The notes beneath the pieces are model-generated. The model saw nothing but the letters and a program-made list of their open reading frames with translations, searched no databases and was not told the DNA's origin. This document shows, in pieces, positions 31,201 to 41,955 of a DNA stretch of 64,000 nt. Each line of letters starts with the position of its first letter. The stretch's first letter is position 1. The position numbers and the translations under genes are program-made. This stretch comes from Symbiodinium kawagutii (Eukaryota; Sar; Dinophyceae; Suessiales; Symbiodiniaceae): contig VSDK01009497.1 of the NCBI GenBank assembly GCA_009767595.1, positions 168,904 to 232,903 of the forward strand, in the 5' to 3' direction.

Positions 31201-31793
31201 ACACCTTCACTGCTGTCATCAGGCTAACATGATGATGATTCTGTTGGCCACGATGTTCATGACATCAATGATGTTGATGTGATGAAACGGGGGATGTTCA
31301 GCAGCTGTTTCGTTGATCCACAGCCGGGTCAGGTGGATGTGGACATGAACTCTGAAGCTGCTGATTTGTACCAGATCACCTCGTTGCCCACCTTGGTTTT
31401 CATCCGAAACCAGAAGGTCCTGGGTCGCTATGAAGGCGGCTGCGAAAGATTTTGGTCAGAGATTTTGGTCAGTGATTTCGTTGGAGTTCCGCAGCGACAT
31501 GCAGACCAGCTGATTTTGCATGGTCAACGTGTTTGTGGTTGGGTACGTTTGGACCTTTTTTGTTATTTTCATTCCTGGAATGCTGTCGCCAGGGTGTCAA
31601 CCATGAGCACCATCGACCATCAGCCCAACCAACCAGAAACCAACCACCAACCATCACTATCAACTTGTAAGAACCACCAATGCTTTGGGCAACCTTCCAG
31701 GTGTGCACACTTCCAGCGCATGGACTTCCCCAGAGTTTGGTGCTAGGTTCAGATGTTGACGAGCTCACCTTGAAACTCCTGGAGTACAAGTGA
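28162..31793 (+). CDS. thioredoxin-domain protein, multi-exon gene
   Basis: Six exons (28162-28263, 29402-29517, 30655-30708, 31090-31170, 31333-31435, 31747-31793) join in one frame to TGA at 31791. In order they give beta1/alpha1 (SLRVIGCGDVSALRQEI), beta2 (APLVVVDFLS), the redox motif ELCAPCAQLK, beta3 (EVLFLEVDVD), the cis-proline loop (ITSLPTLVFI), KVLGRYEG and the last helix (DELTLKLLEYK). This is a whole thioredoxin fold of normal length. Thioredoxins reduce protein disulphides through the two active-site Cys. The Trp before CxxC is Leu here and the motif is CAPC rather than CGPC, which may shift redox potential. Two introns use GC donors and one probably GA. Upstream exons may exist at 27.5-27.7 kb. 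Confidence 0.8.
29402..29517 (+). CDS. thioredoxin gene exon: beta1-alpha1
   Basis: Acceptor CTCCCTGCAG. Reads AYVNDNDSFVRLPRRAESLR, then VIGCGDVSALRQEIQEGRP. The V-I-x(4)-[DE] strand and following helix match the start of thioredoxin domains. The first possible donor is GACCG|GTGGAG (phase 0). Further GTGGAG donors follow every 12 bp, and GGATG|GTAGGT lies at 29563. Confidence 0.65.
29518..29563 (+). repeat. 12-bp tandem repeat carrying serial donor sites
   Basis: GTGGAGGATCCG is repeated 3.8 times at the 3' edge of a thioredoxin exon. If retained it encodes Val-Glu-Asp-Pro repeats in frame. Each unit starts with GT after CCG, so each is a potential 5' splice site in the same phase. Confidence 0.8.
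30104..30201 (+). CDS. intronic coding-like block, doubtful
   Basis: A good pyrimidine tract (GTTCCTTTCCCCCAG) precedes a frame with KPLRNRAAISFPQRILKGIT ending in TGA. It lies inside the thioredoxin intron between 29517 and 30655. Its entry phase would fit the alternative donor at 29563, giving a truncated isoform without the active site. It may equally be chance. Confidence 0.25.
30655..30708 (+). CDS. thioredoxin gene exon: beta2 strand
   Basis: Acceptor GGCCGGCAG (or GGCCAAG at 30675, same frame). Reads AATRSAKRAPLVVVDFLS. VVVDF is the central thioredoxin strand just before the active site. It must join GAG-TTG-TGC at 31090 to make VDFLSELCAPC with standard spacing. That requires the intron to start GAGCAG, a GA donor; alternatively the cut slides within the GAG shared by both ends. 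A 49-codon overlapping ATG frame at 30576-30722 is also open. Confidence 0.65.
31090..31170 (+). CDS. thioredoxin gene exon: active site CAPC
   Basis: Acceptor CGGCGCCAG, 27 codons in phase 0: ELCAPCAQLKPEIHQLSQEM, then PEVLFLE. It carries the CxxC redox pair. It ends TTGGAG and the next bases are GCGATG, so the donor is GC, not GT. No GT nearby would preserve the fold. The frame is also open upstream to about 31023, so the acceptor could lie earlier. Confidence 0.8.
31333..31435 (+). CDS. thioredoxin gene exon: beta3 to beta5
   Basis: Acceptor CCGGGTCAG. Reads VDVDMNSEAADLYQITSLPT, then LVFIRNQKVLGRYE. The cis-Pro in SLPT sits at the conserved place. The exon ends GAAG followed by GCGGCT, a second GC donor in phase 1. 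Confidence 0.85.
31747..31793 (+). CDS. thioredoxin gene terminal exon
   Basis: Acceptor TGGTGCTAG. Starts with the GT that completes the split Gly codon and reads SDVDELTLKLLEYK to TGA. This is the amphipathic C-terminal helix of thioredoxins at the expected length after the final beta strand. Confidence 0.75.
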
Positions 31794-32574
31794 CCGCTGC
31801 GAACTGAGTTCGAAAAGGCCACGGAAAGATGTGCGACAGCAGACTCAGCAGCACTAAGCTAGATTTTGGCCGATGATTACAACCTGCCGGTGGAGAAAAA
31901 AAACGTATATTGATGCAGCTTTGACCGTGCCTTGGAGCGTCTAATTCACCAATAAGTTGTGGCATGAGTAACTGTCACCAGCAAGGATGCCAGGATATCA
32001 CTGCATGGAGATTCCCATGGATTTCCTGAAAGCATCGTGCGGGAATGTTTATGTCTTATACACACCACCAAGACAACCTGTGGATGGCCCACATATGAAC
32101 ACGTAAACCAAATGTGAAGCAGTATTGCAAACCCTGGTTGCTCGGTTGTTGTAGGGGATTATGCACCTGATTGATGCGCTTGCGTTTGATCATGTACTTG
32201 AGCCCTAAGATCTTTGGAATGGAGGTGTTTGTTGTAAAATAAAAAGGACTGGTTCATTGCCTTGCACCTGCCATTGCGAGCGATCCCATTTCCAGAAGGG
32301 TTTCACTCGCTGCAGTGACTTAATTATCCCAAATTCTTAAAGAAACGAAGTGCTTTTCCGTTTCGGGGTGTCCAGATATCTTGTTGGGCATTGTTTGGCC
32401 ATCAGGAGTCCCCAAATAAATACCTGATGCCAGTTGGCAACGTGATGCACTCAATGACACAAATCAATTGGGTATGTATGAATAATCATGAAGATAATAT
32501 AGTGTATGCATACCATTTTTCAATGCATAGGCATGTGTATTCATTTATATTGTTTTATATTCGATTTTTTTGGC

Positions 32575-32610
32575 CATAGAAATATATATATATATATATA
32601 TATTGTAAGT
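32575..32610. repeat. (TA)n tract upstream of exon
   Basis: AAATATATATATATATATATATTG sits about 60 bp before the exon at 32666, one of several such AT blocks placed just 5' of exons in this window. Confidence 0.8.
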
Positions 32611-32665
32611 ATGTTTGATCAACGGAGGTTCTTCTTTCTTCACGTATCCCAACACGTAAATGCAG

Positions 32666-32792
32666 GCACCGTGCGGACTCCCATGGGCCTGCAACAGGTC
32701 GGCGGCAAGGCGGTGCGTTGGCAGATGGTGTGCCTCCCCTGCGCCCGCAGCGGGCGGTACCTCGCGGTTGGATCGATTGGCTATGGGGGATG
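32666..32792 (+). CDS. well-bounded internal exon, unknown
   Basis: Acceptor CGTAAATGCAG and consensus donor GGGATG|GTGAGTG. The frame (entry phase 1, exit phase 2) reads TVRTPMGLQQVGGKAVRWQM, then VCLPCARSGRYLAVGSIGYG. Very GC-rich against AT-rich flanks. It has a CxxC pair but no recognisable domain. Confidence 0.6.
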
Positions 32793-33320
32793 GTGAGTGC
32801 TACAGCTGCTGCTATGTGCAGTTGTAGTGCTAGTAGTTTACTACAGTTGTTGGTTGCCAATATTAACTCTAGGGGATAACTTGAAAAAAATCAATCACCA
32901 ACAATAGCCGATGCTTCTGAACTACCTCTAGAATGATCAACTCATTCGGTGGTTAGTGACCATGGTACTTGGATGATCCATCCCAGTTGGAAACTGGTTG
33001 GTAATCATGGTTAATTCAGCCATTGGTGAAGGGGAAAAGCCACCACAACTGTGGTTTCATTCACCAGGGTGACGTTCAGGAGGTCCCAGTTATGGGGCGG
33101 TCATCCAATTTCCAAATGGGATGGTTGCTGGTTCTTGTTGCCAGGGTCGAACTAATCGTCACTTAACCATCACTTGATCATCACGTGAACCTGCAATCCG
33201 TCAGTTTCAGAGACCCAGTCATGAACGGAGTACGCACTTGATGGAAGGTGAACATGTTTGATGGTATATTTTTCTAAACATTGAAGTGACTTATGATTCT
33301 ACGAGTCTTGGAGTCTCCAG

Positions 33321-33413
33321 CATGTTGGGGCCGGTGGGCTGTCCTGGTGGCTGAAACAAATCCAGCCAACATTCATGAGGAAGACTGCCTTGTCCCTCAG
33401 CCTTTCCCAATGA
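33321..33413 (+). CDS. candidate terminal exon
   Basis: Acceptor GAGTCTCCAG and TGA give 30 codons: GGLSWWLKQIQPTFMRKTAL plus a Ser/Leu end. Composition is plausible. An overlapping frame from 33293 is also open. Unknown function. Confidence 0.3.
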   Translation, partial: HVGAGGLSWWLKQIQPTFMRKTALSLSLSQ

Positions 33414-34435
33414 ATCTTAGTGAATCCATGTATTCCTTTGTTTGCTTACATAGCCATTTGCGGCTCACTATTGGTTGATATTGAGTTGATATGGCTTCAG
33501 CTAACTGAGTCCAGGAGAATCCATGAAACTGATTGGTTCACGAGCTATTGTGGTGGTTTGTGGGTCGTCAACAGGTGGGCCCCCCACTTTTGTGTTGGTT
33601 CATTGGCCATTTCACTGTTGTATTTGCCATCTAGCTTTCCTAGGTACCAACTTAGCCAACCAGGCGGCCACACCCTGTCAAATTTGCAACTCTTAAACGG
33701 CACGCTTGTTGGTGTACCGTTGATTCTTACTTTTTGTTGACTATGCGATATGCATGTCGCACTACATCCTATCACAAGATGCCCAGATAAGCCGTTACCA
33801 TCAGCTCATTTTACATTGGCATTACCAACCGTGTATCATTCCTGACAAGCTTGTAGATCGTAGGGACCATCACACTGGCATCCTGCATCTCAGTCTCACA
33901 GGCAGAAGAAGAACATCATTCGTTGACACTGATGATGATTGCCAAAAGAAAGGAAGGAAGTTGTGAATTTTTCGTTGCTAGAAAGATCTTTACTCAACCA
34001 ACATCATTGATTGATGATCAATCTCCTATTGATGATGGTTACAACAAATAGTCCCGAAGTCGGCTAGTGATCAATAGGAGTGGACTATGAATAAGCATAG
34101 TTTCAATACGTAGATGATCAATAACAACCAGTAGACAATGACCGAAAGTGATGAGTGCTGAGTAATCATGAAATTGCACTAGCTTTCAAATGACTGGTGG
34201 ATAAGAGGACAACATGAAATCTCAGCCGCGCAGATGGTATCAATCTTTGAGAAAGAGCTATCATATCCGTAAGATCACAATTCGGACCCATTACACACTC
34301 ACGCGTCATGATTGTTGATGCAGTTTCTTGTTCATCCAAAGGTCAAGATTTTGCGAATCATCTTGATAAACAGAAATCAACACCAACAATTACTATGAAC
34401 CATATCAATGTGAACTATGCTGCACTATCTGAAAG

Positions 34436-34553
34436 AGCAAGGGCCAGCATCTTTCAACGAGTCGTCTTGCGGCACATGCGCCGCCGTGAATGCCATGGGT
34501 GGTTCCCGGGAACCCAGCAGCCCCAAGGAGATTGCAGAGCTACTGTCAATGCG
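34436..34553 (+). CDS. internal exon, unknown
   Basis: Acceptor TATCTGAAAG (or AGCAAG just downstream) and donor ATGCG|GTGAGA. Reads QGPASFNESSCGTCAAVNAM, then GGSREPSSPKEIAELLSM. A CxxC pair and a helical end are visible. Other frames contain early stops or Arg/Trp-rich peptides. The family is not recognised. Confidence 0.5.
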
Positions 34554-35064
34554 GTGAGAGTCGAAAATGTTGAAGATTGATACATAATGGCTAACATGTG
34601 CTAGTACTCTTAAGATGATGGTTGGCTCAATAGGGGTTTGATATGGATAACATGTTAAGTGAAGTGTGTTTTCCAGGAAGCGACAAAAAAAGCAACAACT
34701 CGTCAATACTAAGAATGATCTATAGGCCACAATGTCCCGGGGTGATGATAGCAGTCAACTGTGCATGCCTATGCTAATTAGTGTTGGGGAATAGCTAGTG
34801 GCCAACAGTCGTTGATGGTGCTTCATGATGGTTCCGCTTAGGCTGAACATCATTAATCATGACTAGTGATGGTTTGTACTTCCTGTTGAACAAGCATGGC
34901 AAATGATCAGTGGGCAAAACAATTAAATGGGCTGAAGAGTTGGTTAGATGGTGATACAAATGGTGGTTCAATGTGGTTGAAGCATTTTTGAGTGCTTTGT
35001 TTGCTTATATTACGTTTAATGTATGTATTTAATGCTGGTTTGACGATGCTTGCTCGTCGCGCAG

Positions 35065-35108
35065 GACCAGTCGCATCTAGCGCCGCATCATCGGACCAAG
35101 GCGGGGCG
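35065..35108 (+). CDS. candidate short exon
   Basis: Acceptor CGTCGCGCAG and donor GGGCG|GTACTA enclose 44 bp. The frame PVASSAASSDQGGA is Ala/Ser-rich; a second frame, DQSHLAPHHRTKAG, is also open. A GC-rich island in AT-rich DNA. Confidence 0.3.
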
Positions 35109-35109
35109 G

Positions 35110-36430
35110 TACTAATGTTTGCAGTAGCCATTCTTACGACATAGTGGTTAGCAAGCATGGTCACTACTGGTTCAGAAGGGATCGTCATTGTTAATCGTGC
35201 ATATTCCGGATCAATACTGGTTCAAAGTTCACCAATTTTCTGGATGGTAATTCAAGCATGTCTAATTATATATTTTTCTCTAGTATTTATGATGTTTGGT
35301 TGATTGCAGTAGTGTTTTTTTCCTGATTTGCTTCTTAATCCGAAAGCGGCTCTCTGGGGATACCAACTCTAAGCATAATGCGTACAGTCAGCATCCAAGG
35401 TATCTACATGAAGCACTAAAAGAACCTACGAATTCGAAAGTCTCCGTTCTTCGAAAGTTGATTTCGCTTTTCGGATAAATGGTATCCTCTCCTCATGGTC
35501 CAAATTCATCCAGTCAGGGTGCCAATGATTCGGCTTGAATGGCAATTGTAAAGGCCTATTGTATGAACGCGATGCATCAGCACAACCTGTGAACAAATTG
35601 TACGCCAATTTCATCGCATCCACACAATGTACCACACCATGTACCAGAATGGGTCTAGTTGGGGTGTTTGCCGTAGCAAATATTTTTCAGAGGGGGATTG
35701 AAACCATCAACCGTACCTTTCGCCGTCCTGTGTAGTGTTTGTGCCAATTCTATTTGACCATGATTAGACCTGAAAATACCATTAATTAAGGGGTCTTGGA
35801 GTAATGGCGCTGGAGAGAGAGAGAGAGAGAGAGATGAGGGCTGGAGAGAGGGAGAGAGAGAGAGACGGAGATGATTAACCGTTTTCAACCAATGAAAGAA
35901 CCGCTAACAAGCACATTCGCAGTTGAAAAAACAAGCAGCGGTCAGGATTGAGAATTGTCAAACATGACATGATTAACCAGCATAAAACAATGATTTTAAA
36001 CTCAATTTTACGGATAACTAGCCAACATCAGCCAATTACATCAATTTCTAACATGCTTATCAACATGTACTAGCCCCTGTCAACAATTGGTGGCCAGAAT
36101 TTGCCCTTACAAACCATTGACTAGGCGGGCTACTTGTGTGTGTACCTTAGTCTCGCTACCCATCTGGGCTGGGACAGGATGATCGCATGCAGAGAGAGAG
36201 AGAGAGAACCATTAGCCAACCATGTTGAATATGTCATTATGAAATTATCATTGGCCATAGTGGCATACAATATTCCAAGAACAGGTGCTTTATCGTATGG
36301 TTGAGTTGGGTAAGTATATGGTCATGTTTCAGCACTTGCCCAACAAATCACGAAAGCTAGCGTCAGCTAGCTGAAGTTGCTCTTGCTTTAGAAAGTAATT
36401 AATTGGCAGGGACAGGACCTCAAAAACTAA
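35110..36430. other. no clear gene
   Basis: Contains GA-rich simple repeats (35812-35870 and 36190-36208) and several 60-77 codon frames on both strands without splice support. The + frame at 35535-35735 and its antisense look alike in quality. I cannot support a feature. Confidence 0.4.
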
Positions 36431-36437
36431 CAAATAA

Positions 36438-36728
36438 TTGAATAATTCAATTATTTGGCACCCCCCTCACCAGGCTCAATTCCGCCCGGGCCGTTGCATG
36501 TTGTGGTTGTCCTCAACAAAACGAATGCATGCTTTATCGTCGTGTGTTTTTTTCAGTCAAGTCTTTTGCAATGCTAGCTTTGGTCACCTACCTGGCCTCA
36601 AGTTGGTCGACAGTGTGGTTTGCCGACTGTTTTGTACCAATGTTCTGGATGAAAATACGCCACAGGTGAATATGGCAAAACATGGAGGCATTTGGGAACG
36701 ACTGCTTTCAACATGCAAGCAGTTCTGA
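36438..36728 (+). CDS. 96-codon ORF, doubtful
   Basis: An open frame whose last third reads TNVLDENTPQVNMAKHGGIW and is more protein-like than its start. It could contain an exon at about 36600-36728 ending in TGA. No domain recognised. Confidence 0.25.
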   Translation: MNNSIIWHPPHQAQFRPGRCMLWLSSTKRMHALSSCVFFSQVFCNASFGHLPGLKLVDSVVCRLFCTNVLDENTPQVNMAKHGGIWERLLSTCKQF

Positions 36729-36948
36729 TGATGTTTCACCCATTTTTTTTGCAATCATTCACATTGACTATAGCTCTTGTAAATCAGCATGGCCCTTTAG
36801 TATAGTCTCATGGTTTACCATGATAAACCACTATTTTTTCATAAGTAATTAACCATGACCCCAACCACTATCAACCATTAGCCACTAGTAATCATACTTG
36901 ACCACCACCATGTTGATCCATTTTCAACCACAATGAAGCATTGTTTGA

Positions 36949-37043
36949 ATTACAATTGAATCACTCTATGACCATACCGTACCATAATTACAATTGAATC
37001 ACTCTATGACCATACCGTACCATAGTGACAATTGAATCACTCT
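36949..37043. repeat. 38-bp tandem duplication, ~2.5 copies
   Basis: CAATTGAATCACTCTATGAC recurs at 36953 and 36991, with the partner CCATACCGTACCATA, and a diverged third copy starts at 37029. The period is exactly 38 bp. Confidence 0.9.
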
Positions 37044-37107
37044 AGTCCAATTGCTCCATAGTCTTGAATTACAAATGAATGACCACACCATGAAGCACTA
37101 GTAACCT

Positions 37108-37205
37108 TTCTTGGTCACCACCTGCCGGTCTGCCATTGGATCGCCCATCGGATCTCCCTGCGAGGGTGATATCCCGTTCCGAACCCGGCTGCAGCTTGGC
37201 ATCTG
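37108..37205 (+). CDS. candidate exon, unknown
   Basis: A GC-rich island with the open frame CRSAIGSPIGSPCEGDIPFR, then TRLQLGIC, after an in-frame TAA. No convincing donor (the next AG/GT choices are weak). Low confidence. Confidence 0.25.
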
Positions 37206-38178
37206 TAGATCCCAACACTTAGAGTGGCTGATGGTGGGCTATTCGATGCTTAGAAGTGATTAGTTGATGGTTGATAATGGTGATTAGTTGATGCTTAGAA
37301 GTGATTAGTTGATATAATGCTTGTGAAGGAAAAATCGTGGTTCAGCATCGATGAGGGCTTGCAATTTAGGTTAAAGGTTCTTAATGGCCCATTGATACTG
37401 TAGTGGTCAATTGCCGGAAGATCCGTTCCATTCGTACTGAGTGATATCCTGTGTTTACTGTATACTTGAGAATACTCCAAAGTCATTTTTGATTATTTTG
37501 ATTGGTTTGATTTTCATCAAAACCGGACCGCAACTGTGCGGCAACAGCATCACTTTTGCTTTGGTTTTTTGCATCGCATTGTCTCACCTACATTCCAGTC
37601 ATATCATGTCATATCCATTCATGAAGCCTTCATGGAAATACTCTGTTACTACTTCTTGGCTGATGCGAGTGTAGCTGAAATGTTTTCTGGGCATTTGCAT
37701 GCTTAGACAGGCTTTGCAAGACACAACTCTGTAGTGGCTGTTCGGCTGTTCTATTCCCGGTCGGTGTCCACTAAGGGCCCACAGTTGAGCAATCTCCCAG
37801 CAGGTTGCTAACTTTCGACGCTAAAAATTGCAGGGTTTTCTTAATTTGTATACCCCTGGCAAAGCGAAAAAAAAATACAAGGGGCATTTAAGATCTAACT
37901 TACGCGTTTGTAGAATTATTGCTGTCAAAGCTTGTCCGAAAAAGTCATCAGGGAGATGGGTTTGTTCGGATTTGGTTTCTCTACTCCTGACAGTGGGTAA
38001 AGCTCGATTCCACAGAGTACCACTTAGAAGTGGATGGATGTGATGGATGATGATTGATGGATGCAAGGACTGATAGATATATCGATAGATAGACATGTTT
38101 GTGCGCACGTGTGCTACGGAGACTACCCTTTGATTCTTGGAAAGCGTAAAGTGGCTGCATTTCTGCTCATTAGAAACA

Positions 38179-38388
38179 TCACCATTGGAGTTGTTGAAAC
38201 GTTCTGTACTTGAAAGCTTCCTTAACATTTAATCGTTTTGGGCAACCTTTTCCTGGCGGCTTCCAGCGACCCCTCGTTATTTGGTTGGACAAACATGCTT
38301 GCCCGTAGACATGACTGCTGCCAGTTCTTATGAGCATCCATGTCATCCCGGAGGTGTCCCCAATTCTTTCAACATGTTTGTTGGTCAT
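38179..38388 (-). CDS. 69-codon ORF, unknown
   Basis: A - strand ATG-to-stop frame with even, charged composition (ITRGRWKPPGKGCPKRLNVK, then EAFKYRTFQQLQW). No domain and no splice sites needed. It could be a terminal exon of a - strand gene. Confidence 0.3.
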   Translation of the reverse strand: MTNKHVERIGDTSGMTWMLIRTGSSHVYGQACLSNQITRGRWKPPGKGCPKRLNVKEAFKYRTFQQLQW

Positions 38389-38544
38389 AGAATCTCATGC
38401 ACACCTGAATCATATTAAAACACAATCAAATCGCGTTAGCCAACATGACCAACAAAAGGCCATGCTCAGTTGAACCATAGTTATTATCCCCTATATTCTC
38501 AGGAAGCTTTATGCACATACTTTCAGATTTGCGTACCATCTCAG

Positions 38545-38700
38545 GAGATGTATCCATCGCAGGGTTGCGGGTATCTATTCCAGGCTCTCAAGTATCGATC
38601 TACAGGGGATGGACTGAACCAAGGATCTCCTGAAAGTTTCAAAGCATTTGGAGGAGTTGAAGATGTTGGTTGCAAGTTTTTTTCTGAGGCATCGCTATGA
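38545..38700 (+). CDS. terminal exon, unknown protein
   Basis: Acceptor CGTACCATCTCAG and TGA at 38698-38700 give 51 codons: QGCGYLFQALKYRSTGDGLN, then SPESFKAFGGVEDVGCKFFS. It reads clearly like protein. A Met is the second codon, so it could also be a small gene. Family unknown. Confidence 0.5.
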   Translation, partial: EMYPSQGCGYLFQALKYRSTGDGLNQGSPESFKAFGGVEDVGCKFFSEASL

Positions 38701-39327
38701 CCGCGTGTCGCGACCCCGCATACGCTGGATTCCAACGAGCTGGCTCAAAACAAACGCTCTAGTTCAACAAATGTTTTCATCTCAGAATCATATTTTTTGA
38801 TTTTTTCGTTGAGATGGATACGTGGGGCTGGGAAGGGTACATGGAGTGTTTGCGTGAGACATCCCCAAAAAAGGCATGTGGTACCCATCTCAGGGGAAAA
38901 TAAAAAACAACAAAACAAAAAGAAGAAAAAAACCATCCATTGAGGAATTGAGATGGAATGTTGAAATGCCAAAAATGTGCGAAACTGAAGTTGCTTTTTG
39001 GAAGGTTGGAAGATGCTTTTCCTGAAATGGGGATGGCAACAATCTGCGTGCCGCGTGTCGCCCTGAATGATATGCCCAAGTGTGGCTTTGTTCCGGGGAA
39101 TTCCAAATCTCGACATTTCAGTTGCACATTTCATTCAAGCATCGGTTATTGAATGTTGGTTGTTGCCCCCAACTAAACCACACCATACCGTACCCCTTGA
39201 GATAGGGACACCCTTTTGCAGAAATCCTTCCGATATTCACTTCGATTCATGGGTGTAAGCCCTATAAGCAACGGGTTCTCGTGAGCCAGCCATGCACTTG
39301 TTGTCACGGCGGCGGACCTGCAACGAG

Positions 39328-39396
39328 GTTCAAGACCTGGCAAGCGACCAGCGCGGGAGCTGCCAGCGACGTGCTCTACGGTGCGGTCATGGATGG
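39328..39396 (+). CDS. candidate internal exon
   Basis: Acceptor CTGCAACGAG and donor GATGG|GTAGGG. The frame reads FKTWQATSAGAASDVLYGAV; two other frames are open over the same block (one VVTAADLQRGSRPGKRP). GC-rich island. Function unknown. Confidence 0.4.
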
Positions 39397-39944
39397 GTAG
39401 GGCCAGGTTGAATAGATATGGTTAGCGTCAGTGTAACCAACTATTACACTAACTATAACCAGCTCATGGGTTATAACCAGTGGTTAGCCGTGATTAGTTG
39501 GATGGGCTGGTCAAAAACCAACTCATCATAGCTAAGATAGGTCGAGCCACCAGCTCCTGGCCAGGTTGGAGTGAACCCCTTCAGTTTGACGAGAAAGTGG
39601 TCATGTCGAGCTGAGATGTGAATAGCCATTCGGGGTACCGTGACAGCCTGAGCGATCATTAGGTGAATGTCTAGTAGTATTACGGTATTGTTACCATTAA
39701 TTGGATAGACACCAGCGGTGATATCAGAATTCCGGATTAACACACATTAAATCATCCTGGATCATTGGTAAACTTCATGTTAGACTTGTGATAAATCTGT
39801 TTGAAAACTGACAGCATCAATGGTCATGATCAAGGATGATTTTTTCTTATCCACATGATCACTACGATTTTAGAGGATCTTGGATCATGGACGAAGTTTC
39901 ACAGCAGATGGTGCAGTTGCACCGATACGCACACACATGTACAT

Positions 39945-40135
39945 ATTTCATTTTGTATATATATATATATATATGTTTTTATTTGTTAATTTATTTATTT
40001 ATTTATTATTTATTCATTTTTTTATTTGTTCATTTATTTATCTATTTGTTTGTTCATGTAGTTTTCATTTGTTTTTATTCCCGTGTATGTTTTACAAGTG
40101 TGCATATGATGTGTTTCATTTAGCATTGTTGACCT
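39945..40135. repeat. AT-rich TATA / TTTATTTA block
   Basis: (TA)n followed by T-rich TTTATTTATTT repeats; 5' context of the exon at 40368. Confidence 0.8.
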
Positions 40136-40367
40136 TCTTAATCTTAAGACTAAAGACGTTCATTATGTGAAAATAACGGCTTCGTTCATTCTTAACAACG
40201 CTTAAACCCATGTTAGTTGACCCCTGACCTAGTAATGATCACATATGATCACCAACATTCACCAACCAGTTGGCTTATAATAAACCTCCATTCCATTCAC
40301 TAAAGCATCACTGGTTGCGCCATGGTGTAACTGGACACCCCGGGACCAAACAATTCGCTCACCGCAG

Positions 40368-40455
40368 GGCTTCTTCCAGGGGGCAAGGCTGGCGTTCCAG
40401 TTGTGGAGCCTGGGCAACGGAATTTTGGCGGCCACGGAATTGATGTTTTTTAATC
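40368..40455 (+). CDS. internal exon, hydrophobic segment
   Basis: Acceptor GCTCACCGCAG and donor TAATC|GTGAGTG. Reads GFFQGARLAFQLWSLGNGIL, then AATELMFFN. The run of aliphatic and aromatic residues would suit a membrane helix. Another frame (AGVPVVEPGQRNFGGHGIDV, then stop) overlaps, but the donor favours the first. Confidence 0.5.
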
Positions 40456-40479
40456 GTGAGTGAAATGGGTCAATTATAT

Positions 40480-40690
40480 CATGTTATTGATGTATATGTA
40501 TTCATGTATTTTTTCATTTATTTACACAGATATATATATATATATATAACGTATTTATTTATCTTTAAATTGTTCTTTAAATACAAATATTTAGGTATAT
40601 ATATATTTTTTTCAAATTCTCACATACATATGCATAAAGTTTCAATTATGTATATAGATTTATTTATTTGCTTATTGTTTACATGTACTA
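40480..40690. repeat. AT-rich low-complexity block
   Basis: TATATATATATATA, TTTATTTAT and ATGTATATA-type sequence. Reading frames through it are Tyr/Ile/Phe-rich artefacts. Confidence 0.8.
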
Positions 40691-41011
40691 ATGCATGTAT
40701 ACTAGCTTTAACATTATCATATTGTGCTGAGTTGATGGTTAATGGTTCGTTGATGGTGAGTTTCGGTGGTTAATGGTTCAGTATGTTAGAGAGTGATGAT
40801 TTTTTGACTTAATGTTAGCCATGGTTCGCACATGGTGCGTAATAATGTTTTTGTTTTCCCTCTTTTAATCATATTATGCTTGGCAATGGTGAGATTCGGT
40901 TGGGACCACCACGTCGTGGTGAATGCAGGGGTGTTTTCGATTATGTAATGGATTGTTCATCATGAAACCTTAGTTTTTCTTATTGACAAAACCGGTCAAA
41001 CTTGGTGAATA

Positions 41012-41230
41012 ATGGGTAACAGTTGGGATAAACAGCAAACCAAAAGCAGGAAGGCCCACCTACTACAGAAGTTTGCCCAAGCAAAGACCTGCAAAAACAC
41101 GGAAATCCCTTGTTGGATATCACAATTTTGTATCCAGGCATCCTGTGACCACAATCCCATCCTGGGGATGCCATTGCAAGGCTTTCAGCACGGTTGGTTC
41201 ATGTTTGTAGGGAGGATGCCCTCCAGTTGA
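41012..41230 (+). CDS. 72-codon ORF, doubtful
   Basis: ATG-to-stop frame starting MGNSWDKQQTKSRKAHLLQK, later Cys-rich. Composition is fair, but both flanks are AT-rich and no splice sites support it. An antisense 64-codon frame overlaps. Confidence 0.3.
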   Translation: MGNSWDKQQTKSRKAHLLQKFAQAKTCKNTEIPCWISQFCIQASCDHNPILGMPLQGFQHGWFMFVGRMPSS

Positions 41231-41913
41231 ATGGGAACCATGCGCCAAAAGGAATGACCTGCACATATAAGTTTATGTGTATATCTTTATGTATCATAAA
41301 TTCATATGTTAAAATATTTATGGCATGTTTTTTTACATATTGTGATGTTTGCATCGGACAAATTTGCAAAAAGTTGGGCTTTGTAGCCAGTATTCGAGTG
41401 GAATAGTTCTGCCAATGGAAAAAGCGGTAAATCGAAGCCATGCACCCAAACAAAGAAGCCCAGATAGTCCCGCATAACATCTCGCAACGACACTCGGAGA
41501 CCAAAAGATGAAGCCGTTGAAAAATATTTGAATATATATTAATTTATACCTCATTATAGTTATTTTTGTTATTAATATTATTATTTTTAGCATTTTTATT
41601 ATCATGATTATTATTATTATTATTATCATTATTATTATTATATTTGTTTCTGGATTTTTGGCAGTAGCTCCTTTGCAGGTGTTCTATTGCATACGCATTT
41701 ATACTCAGTCCTACAGTTCTGATATTTTTGACATGCGTTCATGTGCCTTCACATGTGAACGTAAATATGGGATGGGATAGTCCTGTATAAGCAGGGACTG
41801 CACTTTCCCGTTAGTCGTTTTTTTTGATTGAAGAATCATTGCCGATGTATCATAGCAAATCCATACCAATGCGTTTGCACAGCTAAATGCCGCTGATATT
41901 TCTCCACAGACAG

Positions 41914-41955
41914 GTTCACCAGGTGCCGGATGATTTGCTGGTGGATGTGCTCTAG
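41914..41955 (+). CDS. short terminal exon
   Basis: T/C-rich tract, CTCCACAGACAG, then 13 codons VHQVPDDLLVDVL and TAG. Acidic-hydrophobic C-terminal tail with a good acceptor. The alternative frame from CCACAG is the 88-codon Cys/Trp-rich ORF at 41930-42196. Confidence 0.4.
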   Translation, partial: VHQVPDDLLVDVL

